The position numbers and the translations under genes were made by a program. Positions 11,601 through 22,649 of a DNA stretch of 64,000 nt are shown piece after piece. Under the pieces are notes generated by a model, which was not told where the DNA came from, ran no database searches, and was given only the letters and a program-made list of their open reading frames with translations. The stretch is taken from positions 55,487 to 119,486 of the forward strand of contig JAOVVO010000192.1 of NCBI GenBank assembly GCA_028564675.1, written 5' to 3'. The DNA is from Onchocerca lupi (Eukaryota; Nematoda; Chromadorea; Rhabditida; Onchocercidae). Numbering within the stretch: position 1 is the first letter of the stretch; each line of letters starts with the position of its first letter.

Positions 11601-14537
11601 AAGAGGTCGAAGTTTTCAACGAAATCTTCAAACTTATCGTTTGCTTACAAAAGTGGAACCGAAAAAGAAATTCGCTGATCCACATGGTCTAGTTCATAAC
11701 CTAGCTGTAATTAATGTTGGTGCACCTGCTGGTGGTTAGTATTTCATAGTTATTTTTTTGCTTAATCTATGGTACTCAATAAATTATTGAGCGTATTACT
11801 ATGAAGAAATGATAATCAACGAGAAATTTTGTCATTAACATTATAAACTTTTTTTTTTCTGTAATATCATTATTTACTTGTAATATATTCGCACAGGATT
11901 GTATATTTCTTTTCTGAAAACAAATTAAGAGTTCCTGGAAATTGTTTTTGAGGTGCTATTTTCTTATCTTACAGGTGAATATTAATCTACTCTTCACTTC
12001 TTTTTTTTTGCATATCGTGAACAATCACAAGTACCAGTTGTGTTTTTGTGAAAATTTTTCCAAAGAACAAACTTTTTTTTGTTTTTGTTGCAGGGATGAA
12101 TGCAGTAGTGCGTTCATATGTCCGTATGGCACTTTATCATGGATACAAGGTTTATGGTATAAAGAATTCATTCGAAGGGCTTTGCCGAGGAGAGGTGCAG
12201 GTAAACGAATATCTAATTTCATTTTAGTATGTGGAAAACTTTGAAGTTTGTGGGGGAGGAAAGAAAGAGAATAGATATTTGTGATTAGTTTATTTCTCTA
12301 CTTTATCATTATTAATTCTTTATGAAAAAATTGCTCAAGGAAATGGCTTGGGGTGATGTCACTAACTGGGTAATGTATGGTGGTTCATTTCTTGGAACAC
12401 AAAAGCAATTACCCGATAAAATTATGGATCAAGTTGCTGCTGGATTTGAAAAGTACAATTTCCATGGATTATTACTTGTGGGTGGATTCGAGGTAATCAT
12501 TATATAATTTATTCATCTTGGATGTGATTAATTTTTGAAGTTTTTATAAATGTTAAATGAGCTAATGTTAATTAAAGAAGCTTTTTTTGTGTATTGGGCC
12601 TCTTCCATTTAGTGTGAGCACTGTTAAGATCATGGTTGTATGTTGAATCGGCCGTTAAATAACGCAAATATATTAATAATTTTTTTTTTTCGATATTGTT
12701 TTGAATTTTTATCTGTTACTGAGTTTCCATTAAGATTTAATTAGTAATGGTGATTTTCGAATTGCTATGAAAAGTAACATTTGTCCGTGATTCTTAATTA
12801 GGATATGTGTCCTGGAATCTTTGATTCAAGATATGCTGTTGTCTACTTTTGGAGCATAATTATTTATAATTCCAATTGCAGAAAGTACATTCAAGTTACT
12901 TTTTATTAAATTATTCACAAGTATCGAAAATTAATAAGATTATTTTCCAGGCTTTCCATTCTTGCTTACTTCTTTCACGTGCCCGGGATAAATATCCATC
13001 ACTAAGAATACCGATGTGTGTTATTCCATGCACAATCAGTAATAATGTTCCGGGAACGTCGCTTTCACTTGGTTCCGATACAGCTGTTAACGAAATTTGC
13101 CAAATGATTGACAAAATTAAGCTATCAGCTACTGGCACCAAAAAACGAATTTTCATTATCGAAACGATGGGTGGGTTTTGTGGTTATTTAGCAACCATAT
13201 CGGCATTGGCATCTGGAGCTGATAATGCTTATATTTTCGAAGAGCCCTTCAATGTCTCTGATATTATGGATGACGTGAAAGTAAGATTAACGCAAATTTC
13301 AATTCATATAATCATAGAAAAAAATGGTAAAGTAAAGCTCATCATGATATATATTTCGAAATTTGAACGAACTAAAAAAATGCAGTAAATGGGTACGCTA
13401 AGTGAACCAAACTATGCCAATATATTAAATCATTTTGTAACCATATTTTTTTAATATGAATGAAGATGCAAATTTGGAACGATTTTATTAGATTAATGTC
13501 ATATATTGATAATATTGAGATAAGAGATTCCTATTGCTGACTAGTACTTCGGATTTTATTTTAAATTTAAAAATTTTGGAATAGTGACGTCAATATACTT
13601 AGATTTATCTTAACGGTTATATAGATGATTTGAACATTTATCGGAAGTATATCTTCCAATAATCGTGTATGTCATTGCTATAATGAATTAATTTTGTGAA
13701 GATATTTGGTTTTTGAAGGTTATTAGTCGTAAAATGCGTACCGGTGTCCAGCGTTATTTAATTGTTCGTAATGAATATGCTAACAAAAATTATACTACAC
13801 AATTTGTGAGTCAGTTGTTCGCTGAAGAGGGAAAAGGAGCGTTTTCGACAAGGTTATCCTTTTAAGTCTTTGTATTTTCCTATTTCTAATAGATTGATCG
13901 TGGAAAATCTACAATATTGAAACATGAATATTTTTACCAGTATAGTTAACCTGATTTTGTTTTTGTCTTCGAAATGAATTAATCGAAAAATCAGTTTTTA
14001 ATTTTTTGGTCCTAATTTTCAGAACCAATGTATTAGGACATGCGCAACAGGGTGGTAATCCAACACCATTCGATCGTAATTTGGGAACAAAACTTGCAGC
14101 ACGTGCATTGGAGTTCATTGTCTCGCAAATACTGAAGTATGCCGACCCAAAAACTGGTAATCTGAATGCGGTTTCTCCGGACAGCGCTGCATTGTTAGGA
14201 TTGATGGTAAACTGTTTGTTGTTTAATTCATAAATGTTAGGAATATGAAAAAAAATATTAGATTAGATAAGATTTTTATCCGAAGAGATTTGAATGATTG
14301 TCTAATATTTTTGTTGACAATGAATTATATTGGAAAATATCATTTGGTTTTGAGGGCCGTCGAACGGTATTTACACCCGTAGAAGAACTGTCGCTGCAAA
14401 CTGATTTCGAACATCGCGTACCGAAGCATCAGTGGTGGATGAAGATGAGACCGCTACTAAGAATATTATCTAAGCATGATTCTAAGTATGAGACAGAAGC
14501 CATGTTGGTACCAGAGGTCGAAAGTGAAATCTCTTGA
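8669..14537 (+). CDS. pfk: ATP-dependent 6-phosphofructokinase (glycolysis)
   Basis: Fourteen exons join in phase to 817 codons: 8669-8864, 9128-9283, 9427-9537, 10033-10151, 10416-10562, 10818-11033, 11114-11350, 11554-11734, 12094-12200, 12340-12492, 12951-13280, 13719-13852, 14023-14206 and 14355-14537. The enzyme phosphorylates fructose 6-phosphate to the 1,6-bisphosphate in the cytosol, the committed step of glycolysis. The N-half is catalytic: TSGGDASGMN near residue 60, IGGDGSLTGAN near 153 (ATP), GSIDNDFCGTDMTIGTD near 200 (catalytic Asp), VMGRHCGYLAL near 243 and GHVQRGGSPSAFDR near 330. The C-half repeats the fold (APAGGMN, GGFEAF, GHAQQGGNPTPFDR), but its equivalent of SIDND reads TISNN. 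This is the usual loss of catalysis in animal enzymes, whose C-half is regulatory. Length matches animal PFKs. Exon 2 ends in a GC donor (G|GCAAGT). The ATG lies four bases after an acceptor (TTTTAG), suggesting trans-splicing. Confidence 0.96.
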
Positions 14538-16149
14538 ACATTGTTAACGTAATAATTAATTTCTGTTTAGCTTTAGCCTCATGTTCGTATTAATTAGTAA
14601 GCTTTTACATATAGTGGAGAATGAGCATAATCACCCATGAAGTAAAATTATTACTAAAATTTCAATTTTCTATATTTTTTTCCAAAATCTGATATAGAAA
14701 TCGCCTAGTAAGCTTACTAATAAGCGTGTATTTTAAGTATTTTGTAGAATTTTTCGATGTTGGCTTGAATAATTTGCTACTTTCCCTCTTTTTAATATTA
14801 TTAAACATTATGTGGATCTATTCTTATTTATTTTGAAACCTTTTTTCTCTCCTAATTTATAATTTGCTAGAATTTCACTATTTTTTTATGCTTAGATTCC
14901 ATTCCAGTCACATTTTATTTTATTCAAGATTTGTATGTGGATCATCTTTATTTTATTGATACAATATTTTTTATAAACTCCCCAAATATTTTGCTATTGG
15001 CTTTAAACAAAAAAAAAAAAAAAGGACTCCGGAATAATTTATGGAACATAAACATGATATATTCTTGAAATAAGAAATGATTGGTTTAACATTTCATAAT
15101 CTGGTACTTGCTAAATACGCTTTGAAATTTTGGAGAGAGAAAAAAGAAATGTAAACTTCAAAATTTATCAATATTGATCCAGAGATTTTTCGAAGTCGCA
15201 GTAATAAGATTTTACTCGCTGATAGATACAACCTGAGAGAGAAGTATCGCCGACACCACTGATGAAGCAGGATAATTAAATTACGGAGAATATCCTGGTC
15301 ATTTTTCCAAATTTCTTCTTGAGAAAAATAGATCCATAAAATGGAATTGAAAGGATTTTTGGATGATTTTTTTTTTTTTGATTTTTGAACACGTTTTTTA
15401 TGTTCCGTGAGATTGCAACACATTTCATTGCTCGAGATGATATTTTAGATCGATACAAATACCTGAAATGGAAATGAAGAACTGGACAGGACTACAATGT
15501 CGAGACTCTGATTGCTCTTATATTCCATTTGTATGAATTCAAAGCGCATGTTTCGCCAGAAGCATTTATATTTGACGGTATTACCGATTACCATATTTTC
15601 AAACATTTCAGAATTCGATATTCTGACAAATGAAGATGGCCCATTATTTATACATTACCAAACTATTTTTTCCCTTGTTTTAAGGTAGTTATATATATTT
15701 AAAATCATTAACAAAGTAAGTAGTTTTATTTTATTTTTTACTTCTAAAATAATTAATTTGTATATCGGAATTAGATATGAGTAAATAGCTTGATTCTGAT
15801 CATTTTCGATAATGGTTCGTAGCAGAACAGATTCAATTTCTTTATTCTCCATCATATCTTCTCTATAAATTCAGAATAAGTTGGCCAGGTCACTCGAAAA
15901 TGGGCCTGAAAAAAGCATCTCCGGTTCATGATTAGCTGCTACGTACTTAAGCATACTTCGAATAATAAGAAATGGTTGTTGGGAAATTTCGTTGATTTTT
16001 ATCTGTATATGATATTGAGCAAGTGTCCAACTAAAAGTTGGCTAAAACGATTGACAAATAGATGAGCATAGTTAAAAGAATGATACCAAATAATTTCCTG
16101 AAAGTTTTATGAGAAAGTGCTAAATTCAATTTCAGTTTAAATCACGAAA

Positions 16150-16480
16150 TTTCGAATATCTATATAATACAATCCTCATTAAAATATATATTAGAGTATA
16201 CTCTCTATTCATATATAGTACGGTCTCCATTCAGGCATGTATTACAGTATACTTCCAATTTAAACATAGAACATAATCATTATTCGAACACGTATTACAG
16301 TATGATTCCCATTCAAACATGTACAGTATGCCTCCTTTTCCATTTAGATACGGGCTACAGTATGACCTCTATCCAAACATTGTACAGTATAATTTCCACC
16401 AAAACATGCGCTACAGTAAAATCTCCATTCACGCACATATATTAGTCCCTATTCAGGCAATGTTACAGTATGATAATCAA
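16150..16480. repeat. degenerate minisatellite, unit about 35-40 bp
   Basis: About eight to nine diverged units share the pattern TACAGTATRMYYYCCATTYAAACATGT. Clear copies lie near 16250, 16297, 16323, 16360, 16385, 16413 and 16465. Spacing varies from about 25 to 45 bases. The repeated ACAGTATGA/ATTCAAACAT words are obvious by eye even though no two copies are identical. Confidence 0.6.
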
Positions 16481-16753
16481 ATACGGAAAATATGGTTTTT
16501 TCCTTCCTTTCTGAATTATATCATTCATTCGAAAATCAATTCTTGGATCCAGTTAACATTACATAAAACTATGTGAGACATCGTCAGATCATAATGCTGA
16601 AATCAAACTTGCTACTGTACGTGTTTTCTCTCGGGCCATTGTTTTGCAAATTCTGAAGGTCATTTTGTGAATTTCCGGGGGTCAGTATTCTGCAAATTTT
16701 CTTCCAAATTGCTGAGTCAAGTTTTTGGAACTGTTTATACAAGTAAGTGTTTC

Positions 16754-16864
16754 TTCTACGATCCCTATAAAGAAAAGTAGTAAAATTGAATGTCTTTATC
16801 ATAGATATATCATTGCAGGAAATGCTTAAATACAATACTCCATGATCTCATAGGGATCGTAGAA
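16754..16864. repeat. perfect 15-bp inverted repeat about 81 bp apart
   Basis: TTCTACGATCCCTAT at 16754-16768 and its exact reverse complement at 16850-16864. It lies directly left of the 250-bp direct repeat and could be a remnant of a short terminal-inverted-repeat element. Confidence 0.5.
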
Positions 16865-16898
16865 AGTTCTTGAACTACTTAATTGAATGGGAATAATT

Positions 16899-17256
16899 CA
16901 TGGGGATCGAGGATACGAAATAAAGCATATGTTTCCTAGAAATACTGGATGCATAGATGCATACATTCATATCAGATATGCAAGACATACAGAGAACGAA
17001 GACGTACGCAGATTTATAAACAAGTGGAACTTAACGATTTTATCACAGAATATTATTTCAAAAAAAACTTAAATACATGCACCCATGGTGCAGTATACTT
17101 CGCTACAGTAATCGAACTGCGTAATTTACGAGAAAACTCATGGAAATCGCGAGATATGAAATATAATACATATTTGCTAGAAATGCGGGATGCTTAGAGA
17201 TTTACATGGATATACAAGACATACAAAAACACGAACACATGGCAGACGTGCAAACA
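16899..17256. repeat. direct repeat with 250-bp offset
   Basis: A block starting CATGGGGATCGAGGATACGA at 16899 recurs at 17149 as CATGGAAATCGCGAGATATG. Both continue with matching CTAGAAAT, GGATGC and CAAGACATAC words over about 105 bases. The divergence indicates an old duplication. Confidence 0.6.
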
Positions 17257-17736
17257 TATGCAGACATACATGGGAGGAGAGTTTAAAATCGACTAGTTGA
17301 AGCATAGAATAGATGTGTTTGTGTGCATGCATGTGTTGTTTATACTTTTTTGCGCCTAACAGGCGATATTTCCACGTTTTGTCGAGTGTTCTCTGATTCA
17401 TTTGATATTTCAGTGTAAATAGGTATGATAAGGCGAGGGAGTTTCTATTTCGTGAATTTTCATCGTGATTTCCTGGTAATTTAGATTTCCGTAATAATAA
17501 TCACTAAAACTAATATTTCTCTCTTCCTCTTGCCAGTTTCCCTTCTATTTCTTGTACTATTGGTGTTTCCTGTTCACGTATATTCCGCTGTTATATGTAA
17601 CAACGCAATACATGTGTACAGATGTACTCGGTCATCAGGTACATTCCTCACTGCAGTTCATCTTTCGTTACTGCTGTGCTGCATGATATCTCTCTGTTAC
17701 GTTTCTTTTGTAGTTTCAGCTAGATAATTTAATGTT

Positions 17737-17862
17737 AATTTCGAAATATATACCAGAGGACCGGGATTTTCTACAGACAGGGGATGTTACTAGACGATGC
17801 AATTTCGAAATATCTACCAGATGGGATTTCCTATAGACTGTGGATGTTACATGATGCAATTT
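17737..17862. repeat. two-copy tandem repeat, 64-bp unit
   Basis: AATTTCGAAATATATACCAG at 17737 recurs at 17801 with one change. Each copy is followed by GGGATTT, CTA, AGAC, GGATGTTAC and GATGCAATTT. The second copy is slightly shorter through small deletions. Confidence 0.7.
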
Positions 17863-18733
17863 ATTTCTGAAATTGCTGATTAATTGTCACTCAAAACTTG
17901 TTCTTTGTCATTATAGAACTGTACATATTCTGATTGCAAAACAGGTGTTATGGGTGGATGCATGTATTCTACTGTAGTTTTAACTGAAAATATAACTGAA
18001 AACTTATCATGAAATGAATAGAGAACGTTGACAGCAATCTTTACGAGAAAACATGAAATTGTCTCCGTGATTCTTTTCTTCACCTTAAATGATTCATTCA
18101 CTGAAGAGATTGTTGTCAGCGTTTCTCTTCAATTCTTCTCAATCTTCAGGATCTCTTCAATTTTCTGTTTCAATCCTTTTAGAAAATGTTTCCGAAAAAT
18201 TCTCGATTATGTATAAATATAATAAAAGTCAAATAGGAATTTGAAATTGGATATGTCACTTTTTTTTTACGAAATAAACTTTATCGATTATCAAAAAGTC
18301 ATTTTTCTCAAAGAACAATTTATGATATTCGAAATTATTGTGACTATTATCTGTAATAATAATTATCCCGATAATACTTATCCTTATTCTAATTAACCCT
18401 CCCTGACTCCCTGACTGTATGATATTATTTTGACTGTCATAATAGTTTGTTTTAGATTTTCTGATTGATCTAGTTATTGTGATGATTATGTTGATTATTG
18501 AAATGAAACTTATAATCATCGAATGGTTCCTTTTCTATACATGTGATATTTTGTGCCGAACAATCTATATTATTCAAGCATTTTTGCAAATGATATTTCC
18601 ATATAATATTATGAGAAATCTATCATTTTCGACGGAATTTTCGTTTTAACATTTTTGCTAATTGAAATATAAATTTATATTTATAATTTCCAACACTATC
18701 CTTCGAGCATTTTTACGTCGAATACAGAACAAA

Positions 18734-21700
18734 ATGACACTGAATAAGTTATCGATCGATAAAGTGGATGTGAAGGATAAAAGAGTTCTGATTCGGGTCG
18801 ATTTTAATGTGCCACTCAAAGATGGCAAAATTACGAACAATCAACGTATTACAGCTGCAGTGCCAACTATTAAGGTGATTTCATCGTTGTATTTTGATTA
18901 CTAACTTTAACATTTTCCGAATAATAATCTATATCAGCATTTTTTGCTTTCTTTTCCACGAAGACATTTATAACATAGAGTTTGATTTGACAGATAAAAA
19001 TTATAAATTGAATGAGCAAAAGGAAATAATTTGTGCATACAAGAATTATCATTCAGTTCTCTTGAAATTTTATTTATTCCATTGTAGTATGCGCTAGATC
19101 ATGGTGCAAAAGCAGTTATATTAATGTCACATTTGGGACGCCCAGATGGGATGAAAAAAATGGAATTCACATTGGAACCAGTTGTGGCGGAACTGAAAAA
19201 TGTTCTCGGCAAGTAAGTAATCTTGTGTTTATTTAAAAATATATAATCGATAACTATTCAGAAAAAAATTCAGTCGATGGAGTTATTTGTTACTTATTAT
19301 TGTTGTTCACTGTCTTTAAAAAAAAATTCAGTCTTTCGACATAGCGTAAAAAGAAATAGTTTTGATCGTTTCTGCAGAGATGTCACGTTTGTACATGATT
19401 GTGTTGGACCAGAAGCCGAAAAAGTTACAGCTGAGCCTGCTCCCGGCAGTGTTATTTTGCTTGAAAATCTTCGATTTTATTTGGAAGAAGAAGGAAAAGG
19501 TGTGAATGAGAAGGGTGAAAAGGTATGATTATTTGAAATGGAGTTTCTGGGAAAGATGATTGTTTTACTGTTTCGCTTTTTAAAATGGATCATCTGGATT
19601 GACCGATGATTTAGTGCATCAAATCTTTCATTTATTGAAATATATGCCTAGTATAGTCTTACATTTAATTATTCGATAAAAGGTGCAATCAGCAAATCAT
19701 TTACTTAATCCAGCAATTGAATCAGTTGTGTCCAAATGTACAATGGACAGTTATTCGAAGAAAACACAGCATTTGATGTACTTGAATAGATTACTTAATT
19801 CAACAGTAGTCATTCAATTCTATTTTCTAAAAAAAAATTCTGAGAATCAGTTGTAAGGATACTTTAAAATCTTCGAGTGAATATTATTAATATTATTATC
19901 TTATAATAACTGAAATGATGATTTTTTTTTTTCATCATATTAATCAAATAAGTCGTTTCCTAGTTATGGTCATTTCTTATTATTTAGTTTTAGGTAAGGG
20001 CATCACAAAATGATATCGACAAATTTCGTGCATCTTTGACAAAACACGGTGATGTTTATGTAAATGATGCATTTGGTACAGCACATCGTGCGCATAGGTA
20101 AATATTGCTTTGTTTTATTGTACATATACAAAATAATATTATGCAGAAATTCAGGAAGATGCATCCTTTCTCAACAATGATGTAATACTGCAAGTATTAG
20201 TTGCTGAAAAAAATTGCACAATGCCAGTTTTTAGAGGCTGTTTATTGGTTTACTTTCTATGAAACATTGTGTCATAGTATTTTAAATCAAATTACGTCTT
20301 ATTGAAATCATCTAACTATCATCTGTGAAACAGTTCTGACACAAATGTTTTTAACAAGTGAAAAAAAAAATCGAGTGATTGTCAGATGTATTTTTCTACT
20401 GAATTCATTTCCAGCTCTATGGTTGGTGTAAAACTGGACAAACGTGCCACTGGTTTTTTGATGAAAAAAGAGCTGGACTATTTTGCAAAAGCTCTGGATA
20501 ATCCTGTTCCACCATTTCTGGCAATTTTGGGTGGTGCTAAAGTAGCAGACAAGATCCAGCTTATCCGCAATCTTTTAGATAAAGTATGGCAAAATATTTT
20601 TTCTTAGTATAAATTACTTGTGTAAATGACTTTAAATGAAGTAATAATTGGGCAAGCTTGTAATCCACACTTTTTTTGATTTCACATTTTTTATAATCAA
20701 ATAGATAAATACGATAATTAGATATCCTTTTCATGTTGGCAATCCTAAAAGTAAACTTCTGGCATTTTTGTTGTTAGATCAACATTCGGTAAATGTCTAT
20801 TGAAGCTTTGTTGGCTTCATCTGATAAAAAATAATCATTTATTAAATATTTCTGCATGTTATAGCATAAGTTAGAATCTTTTTGTGTTCATAAGAGATGT
20901 AAAGTTTTCAGTAGGAATATAATGCTAAAAAAGGTAAAATCTTTAAAAGAAGTTAAGTAAGTATAAAAAGAGAAATGTGTTGTCTAGTTCTGATTTGAAC
21001 CACTCATTCATCTATATCTTGTTTAAACAGGTCAATGAAATGATCATTGGTGGTGGAATGGCCTATACGTTTTTGAAGGTTATCAATAACATCAATATTG
21101 GAAAATCACTTTTTGACACAGAGGTAAGTAGTTAATTAAGCTAATTCATAAAGACTAGAATTATGATTTTCATGATAAACTTTTGCTATCGTGCTTTCTC
21201 ATTACAGAATTTTTAATCATAATTTTATATATATATAATTCAACTTATCATTGCAGAACGGATTACTTGAAGTATCATTAATACTGCAGTAAATAGATAT
21301 GAATAATGTAATGTTACATAAATGATTGACATGACTTGTTCATTCTCCTTCTTTGATACTGAAATCAGTGAAAGATAACACTAATGTAAAGATATGTGAT
21401 TCTGTCAATGATGTCAGAAGTATCTACGCAGTATTTGAGCGATCTTAATATATTAACTGATAGCTATTATGGAACATTTTTTTGCAGGGTGCCAAAATAG
21501 TGAATGAATTGATGGATAAGGCCAAAGAGAAGGGTGTGAAAATACATTTGCCGGTTGATTTCGTTATTGCTGATGATTTCAAGGAGGTATCGGTTTTCTG
21601 TTTCATCCGATAATGACGAAAACTTTAAAAGTTGGAAGTTTTTTTTCCAAAAATTTTTCGTGTTTGTTCCAGGATGCCCAGTTCAAAACAGCAGACCTCA

Positions 21701-22649
21701 GTTCAGGTATTCCTGATGGATGGATGGGTCTTGATATTGGACCAGAAACGGCTAAACAATTTGCGGAAGTTGTAGGACGTGCAAAAACTGTTGTTTGGAA
21801 TGGACCAGCAGGTGTTTTCGAGTGGGAGAATTTTTCGAAAGGAACAAAAGCTGTAATGGATGCTGTTGTTGATGTTACTTCCAAGGGAGCCGTTACTATT
21901 ATTGGTTATTTTTTTTCGTTCTGATTTGACTATGTGTTTTATTTCATATTCATATACCGTTCTAGAAACTGCTTTTTACTTTTTCAAATTAAGCAATACA
22001 CGATCATGGTTTTACTATTAAAGGTGGTGGTGATACGGCAACATGTTGCAAAAAATGGAAGACTGGTGACAAAGTGAGCCATGTTAGTACTGGTGGTGGT
22101 GCAAGTTTGGAATTGCTTGAAGGTAATTATATTTTTTTTCTGTTGATTAGTGAAGGTTATCTAGTTCTGATTATTTAGTTTCCTACTGCTTGATTTAAAT
22201 AGCCGTTAATTTAGCTTCCTTTTTAGCTGGCTGACATTCCGAGCTAGAAATCTCAATTCCCCTTTTTTAAATTTTCACCAGACAGATCATTAGGGATGGA
22301 GAAATGTTCCACGGGTTTTCATGACAGATGTTATTAAATACTTATTTTGCGTATATAAGTCATTCTCTTATTCCTTAGAATATTACTTACATTTCAAGTT
22401 TTTCTTTTGTGTCGCTTTTCTTATGCAAACTGCTTCCATTGTTCTCATTATCAAATAATTAATTCATCGTAGTTAGAGATGATAATTCTGTCTTTTCCTT
22501 TCATGGATAATTTTCATACATCATAGATGACATATACAGTGTTCTCTTTTTTAAATATATGAGCAAAAGAAGAATATCTTGAATTTCAGTTTAATGCTTA
22601 TATTTCAGGAAAAGTGCTTCCTGGTGTTGATGCGCTTTCTCCGGCGTAA
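18734..22649 (+). CDS. pgk: phosphoglycerate kinase (glycolysis)
   Basis: Ten exons join in phase to 415 codons, the usual eukaryotic length: 18734-18874, 19088-19212, 19378-19522, 19994-20097, 20415-20583, 21031-21123, 21488-21586, 21673-21904, 22024-22122 and 22609-22649. The enzyme transfers phosphate from 1,3-bisphosphoglycerate to ADP, the first ATP-yielding step of glycolysis. All family landmarks are present: RVDFNVPLKDGKITNNQRI, SHLGRPDG, LLENLRFYLEEEG, NDAFGTAHRAHSSM, LAILGGAKVADKI, IIGGGMAYTFLK, GLDIGPE, VWNGPAGVFEW (nucleotide/hinge) and IIGGGDTATCCKK ... VSTGGGASLELLEGK near the C-terminus. There is no signal or targeting peptide, so the product should be cytosolic. It lies 4.2 kb downstream of pfk on the same strand, too far for a classical nematode operon. 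Confidence 0.97.

Larger units (their letters stand above)
14538..18733. other. spacer between pfk and pgk, filled with old tandem repeats
   Basis: 4.2 kb with no convincing gene. The first part should include the pfk 3' UTR. Around 15090-15480 short coding-like fragments occur in several frames without a usable gene model. From 16150 to 17862 three different diverged repeat families follow one another (listed separately). The last 800 bases are AT-rich and should contain the pgk promoter. Confidence 0.6.

Noticed and set aside
13057..13090. Loss of the catalytic Asp motif in the C-half of phosphofructokinase as a defect
   Set aside because: The C-terminal half of animal phosphofructokinases is normally regulatory and lacks this residue. 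The N-half catalytic motif is intact.
15094..15458. Possible gene fragment downstream of pfk (for example a frame with NKILLADRYNLREKYRRHH)
   Set aside because: Short protein-like pieces occur on both strands, but none can be linked into a spliced model. Left as intergenic.
18256..18519. 87-codon minus-strand frame before pgk
   Set aside because: Ile-rich repeat-like product from ATTATT-type sequence. Located where the pgk promoter is expected.
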